From Malurus cyaneus samueli (lineage: Eukaryota > Chordata > Aves > Passeriformes > Maluridae), in NCBI GenBank assembly GCA_009741485.1, contig CM019214.1, positions 28,920,746 through 28,984,745 of the forward strand: a stretch of DNA of 64,000 nucleotides. The letters are read 5' to 3'. The notes beneath the pieces are model-generated. The model saw nothing but the letters and a program-made list of their open reading frames with translations, did not search any database and had not been told where the DNA came from. Positions 52,061-64,000 of this stretch are shown here, one piece after another. The stretch's first letter is position 1, and each line of letters starts with the position of its first letter. The translations under genes were made by a program, and so were the position numbers.

Positions 52061-52232
52061 TTATAGAATGATTTAGATTGGAAAGGGCTTCTGTGGGTGT
52101 CATCCAGTCCAACCACCTGCTCAAAGGCAATCTACTTACTGGACACATGGTTGGCTGAGTCTTGAATGCCTCCAACAGTGGAGGTGATCCAGGATGGAGG
52201 TGTTCCAAGAGTCTCCTGTGGGTACACAGAGC
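52061..52232 (-). mobile_element. CR1 LINE 3' fragment (minus orientation)
   Basis: The sequence 'TATAGAATGATTTAGATTGG', then 'AAAGGGCTTCTGTGGG', 'CATCCAGTCCAACCACCTGC' and 'TTGGCTGAGTCTTGAATGCC' with 'TCCAACAGTGGAGG' is the reverse complement of a CR1 3' end. It is truncated at about 170 bases. Confidence 0.88.
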
Positions 52233-55200
52233 ACATCAGACCTGTTGCCTGGCTGGCTGGTGGATTTTGGTGATATTCTACAGTGCTGCAAATTTTCTAC
52301 ATGTTAAAACCTTTGCAGCAAGGCACAGAGGTGCTGCAGTGCCATTGTGGCAGAGCAGAAAAACTTTCAGCTCATTCTGAATGGGTCTTTCAAAGATCAA
52401 AACACAGTGACTTTATGAAGGCCTCCAGGTTCCGATACTTAAAATATTTTGGTTGTGTCAATTTTCATAGTAGCCAGTTGTTTCTTTTAGTTATTTACTG
52501 TGTTTTGTTTTGCTTTACCATATTTATGTAGTAAATATTGTAGAAGTTGTCACAGATTGTTTTAAATGTTTAAAGAGAACTAAATGTTGTACATAGGGAA
52601 ATGTGGTGAGATAGTATCCAGAACAGCAGCAAAGTCTAGGCACGTAGCTGAAAAGCAGTGCATAATATAATTTGTGGTTTAATGAAGAGCTACGTAAACT
52701 AAAGTTAAACTTGTGTTCTGCAAAACTCTGCACTCAGTATCAGCCTTTTCCCTGATACCACTTTGGTTCTGATTTGGCTTTATTTTGATTTGAGAGCTGC
52801 TGGGGAGTTCTGAACTATTTGGGTGTTGCATATTTTTAACATAAACTTCAGTACCTGTGCTTTCTGTGTTTTCTTACCTGCTTCTCACTCCTGGGATATA
52901 TCTGGGAATCCCATACGTTCTGAAGGGGAGGGTCAGTTTGCTTAATGCTTTCCAGGTGCCCTGCTTATTTTGTATTGAGGGATACAAAATAAAAAACATC
53001 CCACGCAGACCTGTGCATAACAAATAGAGGTGCCTGGTGCTGGTGGCCTCCACATCACAAATCTGAGCAAAGATTGCTCCAAGTCCCTGATTTGTGTTGG
53101 ATTGCACAAGGAGAGGACCAGTTCCCTAAATGATCCTGTGCTTGGGTTTGGTGTTCCACTGCTGATTGTTGAACATCCTGCTCTGCTGGCTGTTGTCAGT
53201 CACCCAGATGAAACTCTGGAGGTTGGAAAGCAAATCACTTTTTCTGTGGGGAGGATGGGATGTGTGCAGAGACTAAAATACACACAGTTTAAATGCATAG
53301 TGACAGTATATATGGCATGGTGGATGGAGTAATTGTCACCTGGAAGAGATGCCAGGTTTCTGGAGCAGATCACCCCCCTTAAAGATCCCAACTGCTTTGT
53401 CCCTGAGACCAGTCCTCAGTGTCCTTTTTGTGTAAGCCTTTGTGCCCCTCTTCCTGAAGAGATGCCTTTTCAGTGTCATCATTATCTTCCTGAAACAAAC
53501 TGAGATTGATGAAGTCAATTTGGTGAAAAAGGGTCAAGTAACGAGATAACATTTTTAATGATCAGACTTTTCAGAAACATATCCTTAACAGATAGCAGAG
53601 TATGCCTGTGTAACATTCCTTCTGTATAAAAAAGGTTCACATAAAAACAACTGTTACAGTGCTGTCTTTACTGACAGCATTTGGAATGTCTGGAAAAAAT
53701 TATTGTGTGAATCCAAATGTAACAAATGAGATCAAAATTTGAGAGGGAGAAAGGGCTTGACCTTTGGTTGTATGGCTCTACAGCTATGGGGACCCACATT
53801 TTGTGCCCTTTGCAATCTTTAGTCACATAAGGGAATATGCAGGCTGAGGTATAACCTATGATTTTTTGGGAATGTCTTGACTTTTCCTTTCTTAGTAGCT
53901 TACATAGTGACAATGTTGTTTCCCCCAGTGTTTCTGCACTGTATGACTATGTCAAGACGAGACGTGATTTCATCACAGCCTATTTCTGCTTCATTTATTT
54001 AACTCACAAAATCCTGAGTGTCTTTCAACACATTTGGATGTAATAATTTGTTTGACAATTGTAACTCCAATGATGTGTTTACCCTTTGTGCCTTTATTTG
54101 GGTTCTAAATGTATAGCCATAAATAGTCATTAGTAGTGCTATTTTATTAAATCAGGTGAACATCTCAGCTGAAGAGTCCAAAAGGCACGAGCACATTTTA
54201 CAGCACTATTTTAGGAAATATTCATTAAATAATACACTCAACCTGAAAGTCAATGGATGCACATAATTTCAGCAGCTTTCCACATGGGCACTTTGTATAC
54301 CATGGTTATTGACTTCTTCAGCCAGGAGCCACATCACATGCCTCTGCTCTGCTTGTCCTACCTGGAACATATCCATGCATAATTCACCATGAGGCTGCAG
54401 AAATGCAAATGCCTGCACAAAGGAAGCAAGAAGTCACTGGGAGCAGGAATCCTCCTTCTGGCAGCACTATGGAGTCAGGTCAAACCCAGTGCCTGTGTGG
54501 CTGTGGCTGTGCTCAATGTTGGTGCTCGTCGGTAAGGTGCTATAGATGGGATGAGTTTCTCAGTCTTTTTTTAAGATTACAGCAGTACTAAATGCATATC
54601 ATACAGTATTTATTTTAGGTTTTAAGACGGAATTTTTTGATTCTTAGTTCTCCAAGAGCTTTTCACTACTCAACTGAAACGTGGACTTGTCGTAGTCCTT
54701 TGCAGTTGCAGAGGGCATAGAGACCCTTGGTCTCTGTCTCACTGTGTTTAGATATATTTGCTTGCATGTCTTTAAATATGACTTTAATTAAAATATGTCT
54801 ATTAAAACTGACTAGGTGATAAGCAGAATGAGCAAACTAACTCTGAACTAACTAAAACTTGAATTGTCTAAGAAACTAGTGAACATCCCACCAGAAATTC
54901 CTTCATCACAGTTTAATAAAGTTTATCTCTACACAGGAAAAATCCTGTTTTGCTAGAGACTGACATGAGCATCATTGAAATCAACAGTTAATGAATGTTT
55001 ATTAATATTACTAAAATCTCATTCCTTCTCCAAACACTCACGTGATTTGTCACTCTATAACCATTTCAGAAGTTTGCAGTCCACAACCTGCTGTGCTGCA
55101 TCCTAGCAGTAACCTGAGAAAAAATGTATGAGGTTCTTACAACCTAGGGATTTTTGCAGCATTTTTGAAAGGTCCCTAAAAGGTATTACTTACAGCTGCA

Positions 55201-58200
55201 CACAAGCTTTGTAAAGTACTAATAGCACTACTTCTTCTGTGCTGAGTGGATTACTGCCATAGACATTTGTAATTGGTGTAACAGTGCATGCAGAAGAATT
55301 TCAAAGCAGCTACTCAAGTGAAAACTCTCATTTTATTCATGAGGAGACTAAGAGAGGATTGTGAAAAGTGGAGGAGAATTGAAGTCTGATAAGAGAAGAT
55401 GTAAAAACTGAGCACTGGATCCCTTGGGTCCAAAGCACATGGCGACAGAGGACATTTTTCAGAGGAAGGAAGTTTAGGGTAGCAGACGCTGAAGGCTCAA
55501 AGGGTGCTCCTGACACGTGGCAGCCCAGCAAGACAACATCCTCTGCTTATGCAGGTGTTCAGTGATTTCCCTCTGTACACATTAAATTATTGAGAACACC
55601 CTGAGCTATAGCCAGGGCCCACCCTTGCTGGGAGCTGTCTGGATGCATTGATCCAGCAGTGGTCTGTGCAATGTTTCAAATTTCAGAGTTTCAAAGGTAT
55701 CTTCTTTAGGAAATGACCTTCTGAAAATCACCCATCTAATCATGGAGTTTGTATTTTCCTGGCCCTCACCCTTCACCTTCTCTGCCTGCTTCTACCAGAA
55801 CTCAAACTGATGGGGAAGTACTGTGTGCCTGCTGTAACTGTTAAAAGATGCAACTTTTGGACTAGAATTCTATTTTGAGCATAATCAAAGTATTTGTAAA
55901 TGCCAGCAAATGTTTTTCTAGCATCAAATTTTGGGTTTGTCCTCCCCGCTCATTCTGCACAGAGCTGTTTGCTGGGCAGTCAGTCAGTGTTGTTGACTGC
56001 ATGTATTATTCATTTTAATACATTCATATGTGTTTGCATAGGCATGTATGTATGGAGTTTAGATGCAGGTGATTCTTGATCAGAACTTCCACTAGCATAA
56101 TTCAATATTTAAAGCCAGCAAATTATCCTGAGTCCCTTAGTTTGATTAATGGCTGGTACATGATGGGAATGACCATGTGTCTCAGAGTGTATGGACAGGG
56201 TATGGCTGATAAGCCTGAAACGATGGTATCTTTGCAGGACATTGTCAATAAAACTTGTATTTGATAAACCATGTTAAGCCACTTCTTCTGGCTGCCAGTT
56301 GTTTTATCTGGTTTTCATCAGCTGCTTCCTCTTGCAGTGACTCCATAGTGTGCAGGCACCAGCAGCAGTTGGGTGCTGAACTGAGCTGGGACACTCTGGT
56401 TGGGTGAAAGTAGGGGTCCACATCAAGCACAGGACTGAAATAATTCCCAGGGACTTCCTAATGTGAATCGATTCTCACATGCTTTTGCTTCAGACCAAAA
56501 AGGTAAACTCATACCTCTGACAAATTTGTTCTATCACTACCTGTAATTGTCACCTTCCAGGTCATTTTACCAGGTAGAATTTAAGTAAATGAGTGAACTG
56601 CTGGTGGCAGTTGTGTAATTAGCTCAAATATCATGATGGCATTTACCTGCTGCTTTTCATCAGCACTGGATACTGATCAGGCTTTCTCTTCACCAGTGTG
56701 TGTGCAGTTTCCATCTTTCTTAGAATGTCTCTGAAGTTTTGAAATTGATTGGTATCTGCTTCCAAAAGTGAAAGGACTTGAATTAAAGAACAAAGCAAAA
56801 GTGCTGCCTTGTTAGATGTTAGACCTCACTTCGCTTGGTGGTCATAAAGAGACATTCTCCTCTAGTTCCTTCTCTGACCCAATGTGATTTTCAGAGTATT
56901 TTCAATTGCTAATAGTGAAGGAACTTGTTTTTTTGGAGATGGGTCACATTTATTGCTAACCCTCAAGAAATTCAGACGTGCAATATAAGATTACCTAAAT
57001 TAGAGGGACAGATGTTAGGCTTTAAGAGCTTTTTGTTATCTTGACAGTTAAATGTTAGCACTTCCAGAATACTGAAACCCTAATCTTACATATTGCAATT
57101 TTTTTGTTTGTTTATTACTGTACATTTAAATCATGATACACTCTGTATTGGATTTAGGATTTAGTTTATTTTTTTTTTGAGAGATTGCTGTAAAGAAAGA
57201 CTGGCAGAAGTGGCTCAGCAGCATAATGTGCAAGTATAAATAGAATGCAAGCTGTCCATTTATCTCAGTGCTGATCTACTTATATTCATCTGATGCTTAT
57301 TACAGTCGTGGTTTGTCTCTGAGCAGATACATCCAGTTAGGATTAAGCTTGGAAAACTAACCTAATTCGCTCTTGTAACTTAATTCAGGGTTTCTGTGTA
57401 GATTTCTTGTGACACCAAATCATTCTTTTAACTCCCAGCCCCTAATAAATAAACATAAAAATATTAACAATATTTAAAAATGCATATGTTTTTATCAGAT
57501 ACTGAGTCTGTTTTCAGTGGCTTTTAGGTTTGCCCAGATATATCCTCATTTGTACCTATTTCTGAGACTTCTTCCCACTCCAGCTTCTTCTGATATGTTA
57601 CAATATTTTATTAAATGTAATTTCAGATGGCAGGTTCTCTAGACTACTCTGTGGGACCTCTTTTTAAGCTTTATAGTAGAATGTTCTGCTAGAGTAGCCT
57701 GAAAGTGAAATATAAGCACACCTATCAAATTCTAACATGAGTAAAAATAATAAAGGCAAAAGATGGTACCTTAAACTTTATATTAATCTTGTCCACATTG
57801 AAAAAGGAAGATTCAGTCTTTTCTTGTATTTGAAGAATCTCGAATATGCATGGAATACTGATTTATTTCTTGAGTTTTCAGACGAGTTTTCTCAGCATTT
57901 TTAGTCTACAAGAGCTCTGTAGGATTTGTGGATGTAAAAATATCAGGTTTTTTGTCTTTAACATCTCAGCCACATCTTCTTTTTCATTTAAAATCAGCCT
58001 TTAGTTGATTCTTTATTGTTTTGGCCTAGTGACTGGCCTCTGGCATGGATTAATCTTTGACAACTTGTTTTCAATTTTAAAAATTAACACAAGCAACTTG
58101 CTATAATTCAACACTTAAATAGGGTTATAAAAAGCTCAGAACTAAGCATATCAATCAGTGCTAACTTGTTATGGTATGTGGGTGTTCAACTCTATAAAAC

Positions 58201-59995
58201 AACTCGCATTTCAGATGAGAAGTAACTTGTGTATCATATTTCAATGTGTGCAAAACAGTATGTACAATAATGTAGCATGAGTCCAATTTAGCTTTCTGTT
58301 TGTATGACTGTTCTCAACAAAATAAATGTGTGTGCAGGACATAACTGATGAAACATGATTTAAAGAAAAAAGTCTTAGCAACATTTCAGTTTTCTTCACC
58401 CTCATTTCATTTCCAGTGTTACTGTGAGTGTGCTGAGGCTGGAAGATCCACATGGCAAGATTTAGCTTGTATGTGCCCTTATTTTTGTTTTTAGAAACTG
58501 ATCCAAGAAACAGTCATTTCTGAGCTCTGCATATGTGTGTATTAGATGCAAATACCCATAGAATTTTCAGAGTCTGTTGTATTCTTCGTGTGAGATTTCT
58601 CCTGCAGCCCTCTGGGTTGTTACTGGGTCTGTGAAGGCACTTCCCATGCTGGACTTCCTCCTACCTGCCAGAACTCCAGAGAAAAACAATGTGTGAGGAG
58701 AAGATACAGGTCACACAGGTGGGCCCTGTGTGCATGGTGAGATCTTGAACTGTGTGAGAGCTGCCATGTTTCATGTCTGTGAGATGGACTTTTTTTCCTG
58801 AAAAATGAGATCTACAATAGGAGAAATAGCAACAGCAGTGGCAATGGCTTATCAGCAGATATGAAGAAGTGTGGAGGAATGGAATAAATTTAGAAGAAAC
58901 AGTAGAGCAGTGATAATTCTGCTGTCAGAACCTCCTGCTCTGTACACTTAGGAGGGGTATAGGGTCCTGTAATGTGACTCTTTCAGCATCACATCAAAGG
59001 ATGAGGTGAGGATGTAAGGAAGGGTCTGTAAATAATTCTTTGGATTTGGAGGGAAAATCACAGTGGGGCATTCGAGCTGTCCTGTAAAGATAAGGCCCCT
59101 GTACAAGCTAAAAGAACTAAAGGAACAGTAGGAACATTTAGTGAAGAAAACAATGGCATCTTAATTTAACGATTCCCAACAAAATTTGAAGTTACTGTTC
59201 TAAAATACAGTGAGAATCCCTGGGAAAGGAGGAATCAGAGAGGGTGTACAGCTGTAAGTCACTGTGGCTGCTTCTGCTGTCAATGAGCAGCACTCTGCCT
59301 GCAGTCAGAAACAGACCTGGAAATGAAGCATGAGGAAAATAAGCCCTATTTCATTGCCACAATTTTGTTGATTCCATCAGGCTGTCTGCAGTCATTTAAA
59401 GATAATTGGTGGGGTGTTACCCACTGGATGTTGCTGTTTCTGTGATGTGAAAGGAGGGATAGGTGCAGTCTAGTTGATTGTGCCAGCTAATACTCAAAAG
59501 AATATTGCTGTCTGTAAACTCCGGAGTAATCTGCTAGTGCTGCACAGAGCAGAGATGTCCTTTGAATAGGAGCTTTTGTTATAGTAATGCCAACAGCAAG
59601 GGAAAATATTCAGATTATTTTCCTGGAGATAGAAGCTGCTGCTGTTTGCAAAACAGTGCATTACACCATCTGTTTCCTTCTGATTGCGCACTACCGTAGC
59701 CATTGTTGTGATTAATTTCTTTGCTTCTAGGCACAAATTTGAGTGCTTGAAAGAAGATTAAAAGCTTGTTTGCGTGCAGGGATGTAGCTAATGGCTAGAT
59801 TTCAGTAGGATTGTGTGTACTTACCAACTTTACAGTTTAAGTCATCAATCTTCTGCATGCATTTGATATGTGAAGAAAGGAGAGCATCCTTTTTCCTTGT
59901 GAAATAATCCTCTGCACAAATTGTTGGTGAGGTTTTTGCCATGTGCCACTAGTGTCATCACACACTCAACACCACTGGCACAAAGAGTCACTTTT
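52233..59995 (+). other. MCF2L: MCF2L intron, no exon seen
   Basis: AT-rich sequence with scattered short open frames only. I recognise no repeat family, RNA gene or splice-bounded coding stretch. Confidence 0.55.
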
Positions 59996-60236
59996 CATAG
60001 AATCATGGAATCATATAGGTTGGAAAAGACCTTTAAGATCATCGAGTCCAGCTATTAACCCAGCACTGGCAGATCCACAACTAAACCATGTCCCTAAGTG
60101 ACACATATATATGTCTTTTTTAATTCCTCCAGAGATGGTGACTAAGCTACTTCCCTGGACAGCCTGATCCAGTGCCTGTCAAATGTTTTTGTGAAGAATT
60201 TCATTTTCTTTCATCCTATCTACCTAATTTTCTAAT
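59996..60236 (-). mobile_element. CR1 LINE 3' fragment (minus orientation)
   Basis: The stretch begins with 'ATAGAATCATGGAATCATAT' and 'AGGTTGGAAAAGACCTTTAA', then 'GATCATCGAGTCCAGC' and 'ACCCAGCACTGGCAGATCC'. This is the reverse complement of the octamer tail and 3' UTR of CR1. It continues with 'CTTCCCTGGACAGCCTGATC' and 'CAGTGCCTGTCAAATG'. It is the best-preserved of the minus-strand CR1 tails here and belongs to the same subfamily as the piece at 3803-3895. Confidence 0.92.
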
Positions 60237-62335
60237 GAGGCTTGGCTGCTGGAAGAAGATGTGTAATTTAATCATCATCCCACTTGACTGTCAGAGTGGG
60301 TCCTTAGGTCATGAGGCCAGTGTGTCCCAAAAGCCCCAAACAAGTAGTTATTATCCTGCCAGGTAGGAGGGGAGCCCTCATGGCTGACAAACTGCCACAG
60401 GCATCCCCTGGTCACATTAGGTGCCTCCACTGGGAAACTCAGTGAGGAACACGTTGCAGTGTTGTCCCTGCAGACGTTGTTACCCTTTATCTGACCAGAA
60501 CCTTTGCTTTGTGCTGCCAGTGACGAGCAACACAAGAAAATTTGGAATTTTGCATTTTATGGATGCTGTGTCTCACCTCAGTTCCTCTTTCTGACCCCTG
60601 AGTGTGAACTGCAGTGGTAGTGTGTGTCATGGTGGTGTTCCACCACTAGGCTGTTCTTGTCCTTCCTTCCCTGTGAGTTTCTGGGTTCTTAAATAAGCTT
60701 GGACAGCCTTTGATCCTGGACATGTAGCACTGCTGCAATATGCAGTAGGCCATCTGCTTGATATATAATGAATATGGGAAACAAGTGATTTTTGCATGAA
60801 ACTCATCTGTTTTAATTATTATTTTGATATTTTCTTGGTTGTCACATTTCAAGATTGTCACATTTGTCAAATGATGATTTCATGTCAAAAGGTGAACACC
60901 TTCCAGCTAGGACTGTAACAATTCTCCTCTGTTAATACAGTGTGTACAAACAAATATTTTGTAGTAAGCTATTTAATATTTACTTCAATATGACTTAAAG
61001 TTTGTCTCTTTGAATTTGCTTTCAGAGTAATACATGATTCATTCATATTTTAAAGCACTTCTTCAGGATGATGTGCATAATGATATATATTTGGGTTGTG
61101 GCAGATGTGTGGCCATACAGGACATAGTTAAACAAAATGGAGAGGAAAACCTTGACTGCCAAGTAAAGCAGCATTATCAATTTCCTCTCTCCTGCACTGA
61201 AAGAGACAGGGGGAACAGACAGTGTAGAGTTTCCTGATATGGTTTAAGAAAGCCTGGGATTCATTTCCCCTCCCTTCCTTCCTATTAGCTGTTTGTTAAC
61301 TCCCAGGAAGATCCAGGTTTTTCTCGTAAGACCACTCTGCTCAGATTTTCTGGAATCGGGCTCTGCCTTTGAAGGGCTCTGTCCTTTGTGCAAATACAGG
61401 GGGAAGAAGAAGAGTTGTATTGATGATGAGAGTCTAACTTTGGGCAAACTAGCTGAAGAGGAGTTTCCAGCTGACAGCATTGTTTTCACAATCTCCTGGC
61501 ATGAGCACAGCACTCGTCCCTGAGGGATACCAGGTGCTCGAGACAAAGTAGGAAACACAAGTGGCAGTGCGAGATTTCTGCCCTCGGAGTGCCGAGCTAT
61601 GAGCTAACAGGCAAGACTGTAAAGACATTCAACTTGGCCTTCTTCAGGAGAGACCTTCCGAGTTTCTTTGCAGCAGCTGAATATCTTTCATGTTGAGGAG
61701 AGGGATGTGAAGAAGGATTGTGCCAACTACTTGGGATGAGCAGTGGTGTTGGATCTCCATGTGTGACTGGAGTGCATTGACAAACTGGATGTTTTGTGGG
61801 GGTTTTTCTTCATCCTAAGCAGCAAAGGGCTGTTAGTTTGGATTTAGCTATTTTGGATAAAACACTGAAGAAGAGACAGTTTCGCACTGTTTTTTATTTT
61901 CTTGAAATTTCACTTGCTAGTCAGACCTGCTGGTGTGAGAAGCTGTGACTGCTTTATTCATACTGATCACACTCAAATAGACTGAAGCTGTGCCAAGATG
62001 TCCTGTCTGCTGGGTGCAGCATGCTAGGAACTGAGAGGGTGTTGCAGCTTCATGCAGAAAGCATCTTGGTGTTTTCAGTCCATTAAGTGTGACCAATTTT
62101 TGTTTTTCCTTTCTAATGAAACTAAATATTGGTTCCTGAAGAAAAGCACATGCAATACAAATATTGTATTGTATACATTGCACCTTCTTCCAGCACTTTA
62201 AAACTGTGGCCTTTTTTATCATTTTTGGTATCATCTGAATTTGACAAAGAAGTTTCACACTTCATTGACATTTAAAAAGAAAATTAGAGTATCTTTCAGT
62301 GTGCTAGAAGGAGATTTTTCATTTCTTCTGCTGAG
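60237..62335 (+). other. MCF2L: MCF2L intron, no exon seen
   Basis: No recognisable exon or repeat. The open frames at 61034-61558 overlap on both strands and have no splice-site partners that would make a convincing exon. Confidence 0.5.
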
Positions 62336-62477
62336 TTGTTTGGTGAAGATACACCCATGTCTCAACGCCGCCTTTTAAGGGAAGGACATGAAAGTCATTT
62401 TAGGATCCTACAAAGATTCTTCCAAATCCTTCATGGCAGACGGCACTCAAGAAATAACCCACATCAAATATGCTCCG
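62336..62477 (+). CDS. Candidate third alternative N-terminal exon of MCF2L (start codon at 62357)
   Basis: A pyrimidine-rich tract ends in CTGCTGAG at 62335, and a good donor CTCCG|GTGAGG follows at 62477|62478. Between them an ATG at 62357 opens 40 codons plus one base: MSQRRLLREGHESHFRILQ, then RFFQILHGRRHSRNN and PHQICS. The exit phase is 1, identical to exons A and B, so the peptide could join the same downstream exon. The peptide is strongly basic (many Arg and His), unlike exons A and B. Against it: no CpG island, a weak start context (C at -3), a mediocre acceptor if the exon is internal, and no family peptide that I can recall. It may be a chance open stretch or an exon with its own TATA-type promoter. 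It is reported because of the matching phase. Confidence 0.33.
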
Positions 62478-64000
62478 GTGAGGTGAATTATACACGATCC
62501 TATAGTGTGATGTGTGTGTACATAGAATGTTTCACTGAAATTGGAGCAGCATGTGAGTTGAATATGAGCAGTAAGCAGCCTAGGATTCATGTTACTGATT
62601 TTTTTCAACAGATGATTCTTGCAGGAACAAGTGGGTTTTTTTCTGAGCATGTACTCATGTAGGGATCCAGCAACTGTTACAGTTAAAAATATTAATCTTT
62701 GTCAATATTAGGTCTTACTCATGATAGTAATTACTCTCTGTTATCGGTACCTACTGGAGAAAAACTCTATACCTTGTTTTTTCTTGCAATTCCAGGTGTA
62801 TGACAGTATCTAATATAGATTTAAATGCTTTACATCAGCCCTCCTTTTAGATTTTAGATCAACATCACTGACTATTCCTCTCCTCAAAAGCATACCTATT
62901 TACGCTAAAGGAAATATTTTTAACTGTGCTCAAGAAAATCAAGAAGCCTCTAATCACATTTGTAATGAACTAAATTTAGGACTTGCCACCACTTCGTCTC
63001 AAAGTCTTTTCATACAGTACGTATTAATGTGACTGATAATTAGACACTATTTTCACCAAATATTTTATGATATTAATGTTTTTATGAGTTTCAAGCATCT
63101 GTTGGCCATTCATTAATGGATTGGAGCTAATCTAAAGTATAGTCAAAGCGCTGACGACATAGGAGAAAAACAGAGATTTAATCCATTGAGCACATTCTAG
63201 CATAGATACTATTCTTAATTTTTGCATAATTTCCTTTAGACCAAGATCCTTAATATAAATCTTGTATTGCTATGCAATCATCTTTTACTTACATCCTCCT
63301 TTCACTATTCATGAAGGTAGAGGTGTGTATGTAGTCAGAAAATAGTATCTTTCTGTAGGAAGCTGTCTGTTCTGTCTCCCACCCATCCTTATTATTATTC
63401 CAACTCTTTTTGATCGTGTGGCAGCCTTTTCTGTTTGAAGTCCTCAAGTATGCAAAAATTCTGTTTCCTTTCCTTCCTGTTACCCATTTTATGTTGACAG
63501 TAGGAAAGCAATTACAGGCTTTTAATGTTAACCTTATATATCCAGTAAGAATTACTCCATTGTTTTTGTCAAAGTTGGTTTATGGCCTTTTGGACTGATA
63601 CGAGTTTTCCCGCCTTCCTGGCACAAACCTCAGCTTTCAGTGGCACTTGCAGACCAAATGTTACACAGAAGGTGCATCCGAGTTTTAGACTGTGGAAAGG
63701 GAGAGGTAGTGCAGCCTGAGAACATTTCTGTCCTGTCGCTACGCTGGGTGAAATCACAATTTTGGAAGAACGTATTTCCAAAGTTACTGTGATTCTGTGA
63801 ATCCTGTGATCTGTGTACCTCTCTCCTACCTGTGACAAAGTTGAGCCACTCTGTTCTGTTGTCCCAAGTCTCACAAAGCTTTGTTCTCTGTTCAGTAGCG
63901 TCTCTGGAAATTGCTGAGAGCATGTTTGCTTTGCTGTCACTTCATCCTTTCCCTGCACGTTAAAATATTTAATATAGAATATAGAAACCTTTAACTGAAC
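62478..64000 (+). other. MCF2L: MCF2L intron continuing beyond the window
   Basis: AT-rich sequence with no exon or repeat recognised. An open minus-strand frame at 63569-63958 has no features that I can identify. The shared MCF2L exons should lie further downstream. Confidence 0.5.

Noticed and set aside
1..64000. CRISPR arrays, operons, phage or other prokaryotic systems, and endogenous retroviruses
   Set aside because: No regularly spaced direct repeats, gene clusters, long terminal repeats or retroviral gag/pol/env-like frames were seen. The sequence is vertebrate nuclear DNA throughout.

Overview
The window is vertebrate nuclear DNA, almost certainly from a bird. It is AT-rich and gene-poor, coding islands are short and bounded by splice signals, and the recognisable interspersed repeats are all CR1 LINEs (seven pieces, from a 2 kb copy to 0.1 kb tails). 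I saw no SINEs, L1, endogenous retrovirus or bacterial-type gene organisation. There are two assembly gaps, 10 N at 13748-13757 and 5 N at 31150-31154, both beside T-rich low-complexity sequence.

The only gene I can name is the 5' part of MCF2L (DBS/OST, 'MCF.2 cell line derived transforming sequence-like'), a Dbl-family Rho guanine nucleotide exchange factor, on the + strand. The window appears to hold only its alternative first exons and the long introns between them. Promoter 1 is a CpG island at about 3990-4720. A noncoding exon ends at a strong donor at 4438|4439 and would splice to exon 14853-15054, which carries a start codon and 60 codons resembling the N-terminus of the long MCF2L isoform. 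Promoter 2 is a second CpG island at about 36640-37080. It leads into an exon with a start codon at 37197 and 26 codons, ending at 37275. A third, weaker candidate leader exon lies at 62336-62477. All three coding leaders end after the first base of a codon (phase 1), as expected if they are alternatives spliced to one shared downstream exon. In the family that exon begins with an Asp-Glu-Ile sequence and leads into the Sec14/CRAL-TRIO domain. I could not find it here, so the Sec14, spectrin-like, DH, PH and SH3 regions should lie beyond 64000.

Layout: 1-3990 is upstream intergenic sequence with two CR1 tails. 3990-4720 is promoter 1. 4439-14852 is intron 1, with a 2 kb sense-strand CR1 at about 11980-13937. 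14853-15054 is coding exon A. 15055-36640 is intron with an old CR1 at about 32690-33545. 36640-37275 is promoter 2 and coding exon B. 37276-62335 is intron with CR1 pieces near 52.1 and 60.0 kb. 62336-62477 is candidate exon C, and the rest is intron.

I found no exotic or undescribed system. The most informative observation is the three-leader, same-phase layout, together with short upstream ORFs in the second leader. Several other splice-bounded open stretches (11.6, 21.3 and 39.1 kb) and one long minus-strand ORF (43.4-43.9 kb) are listed as leads only.
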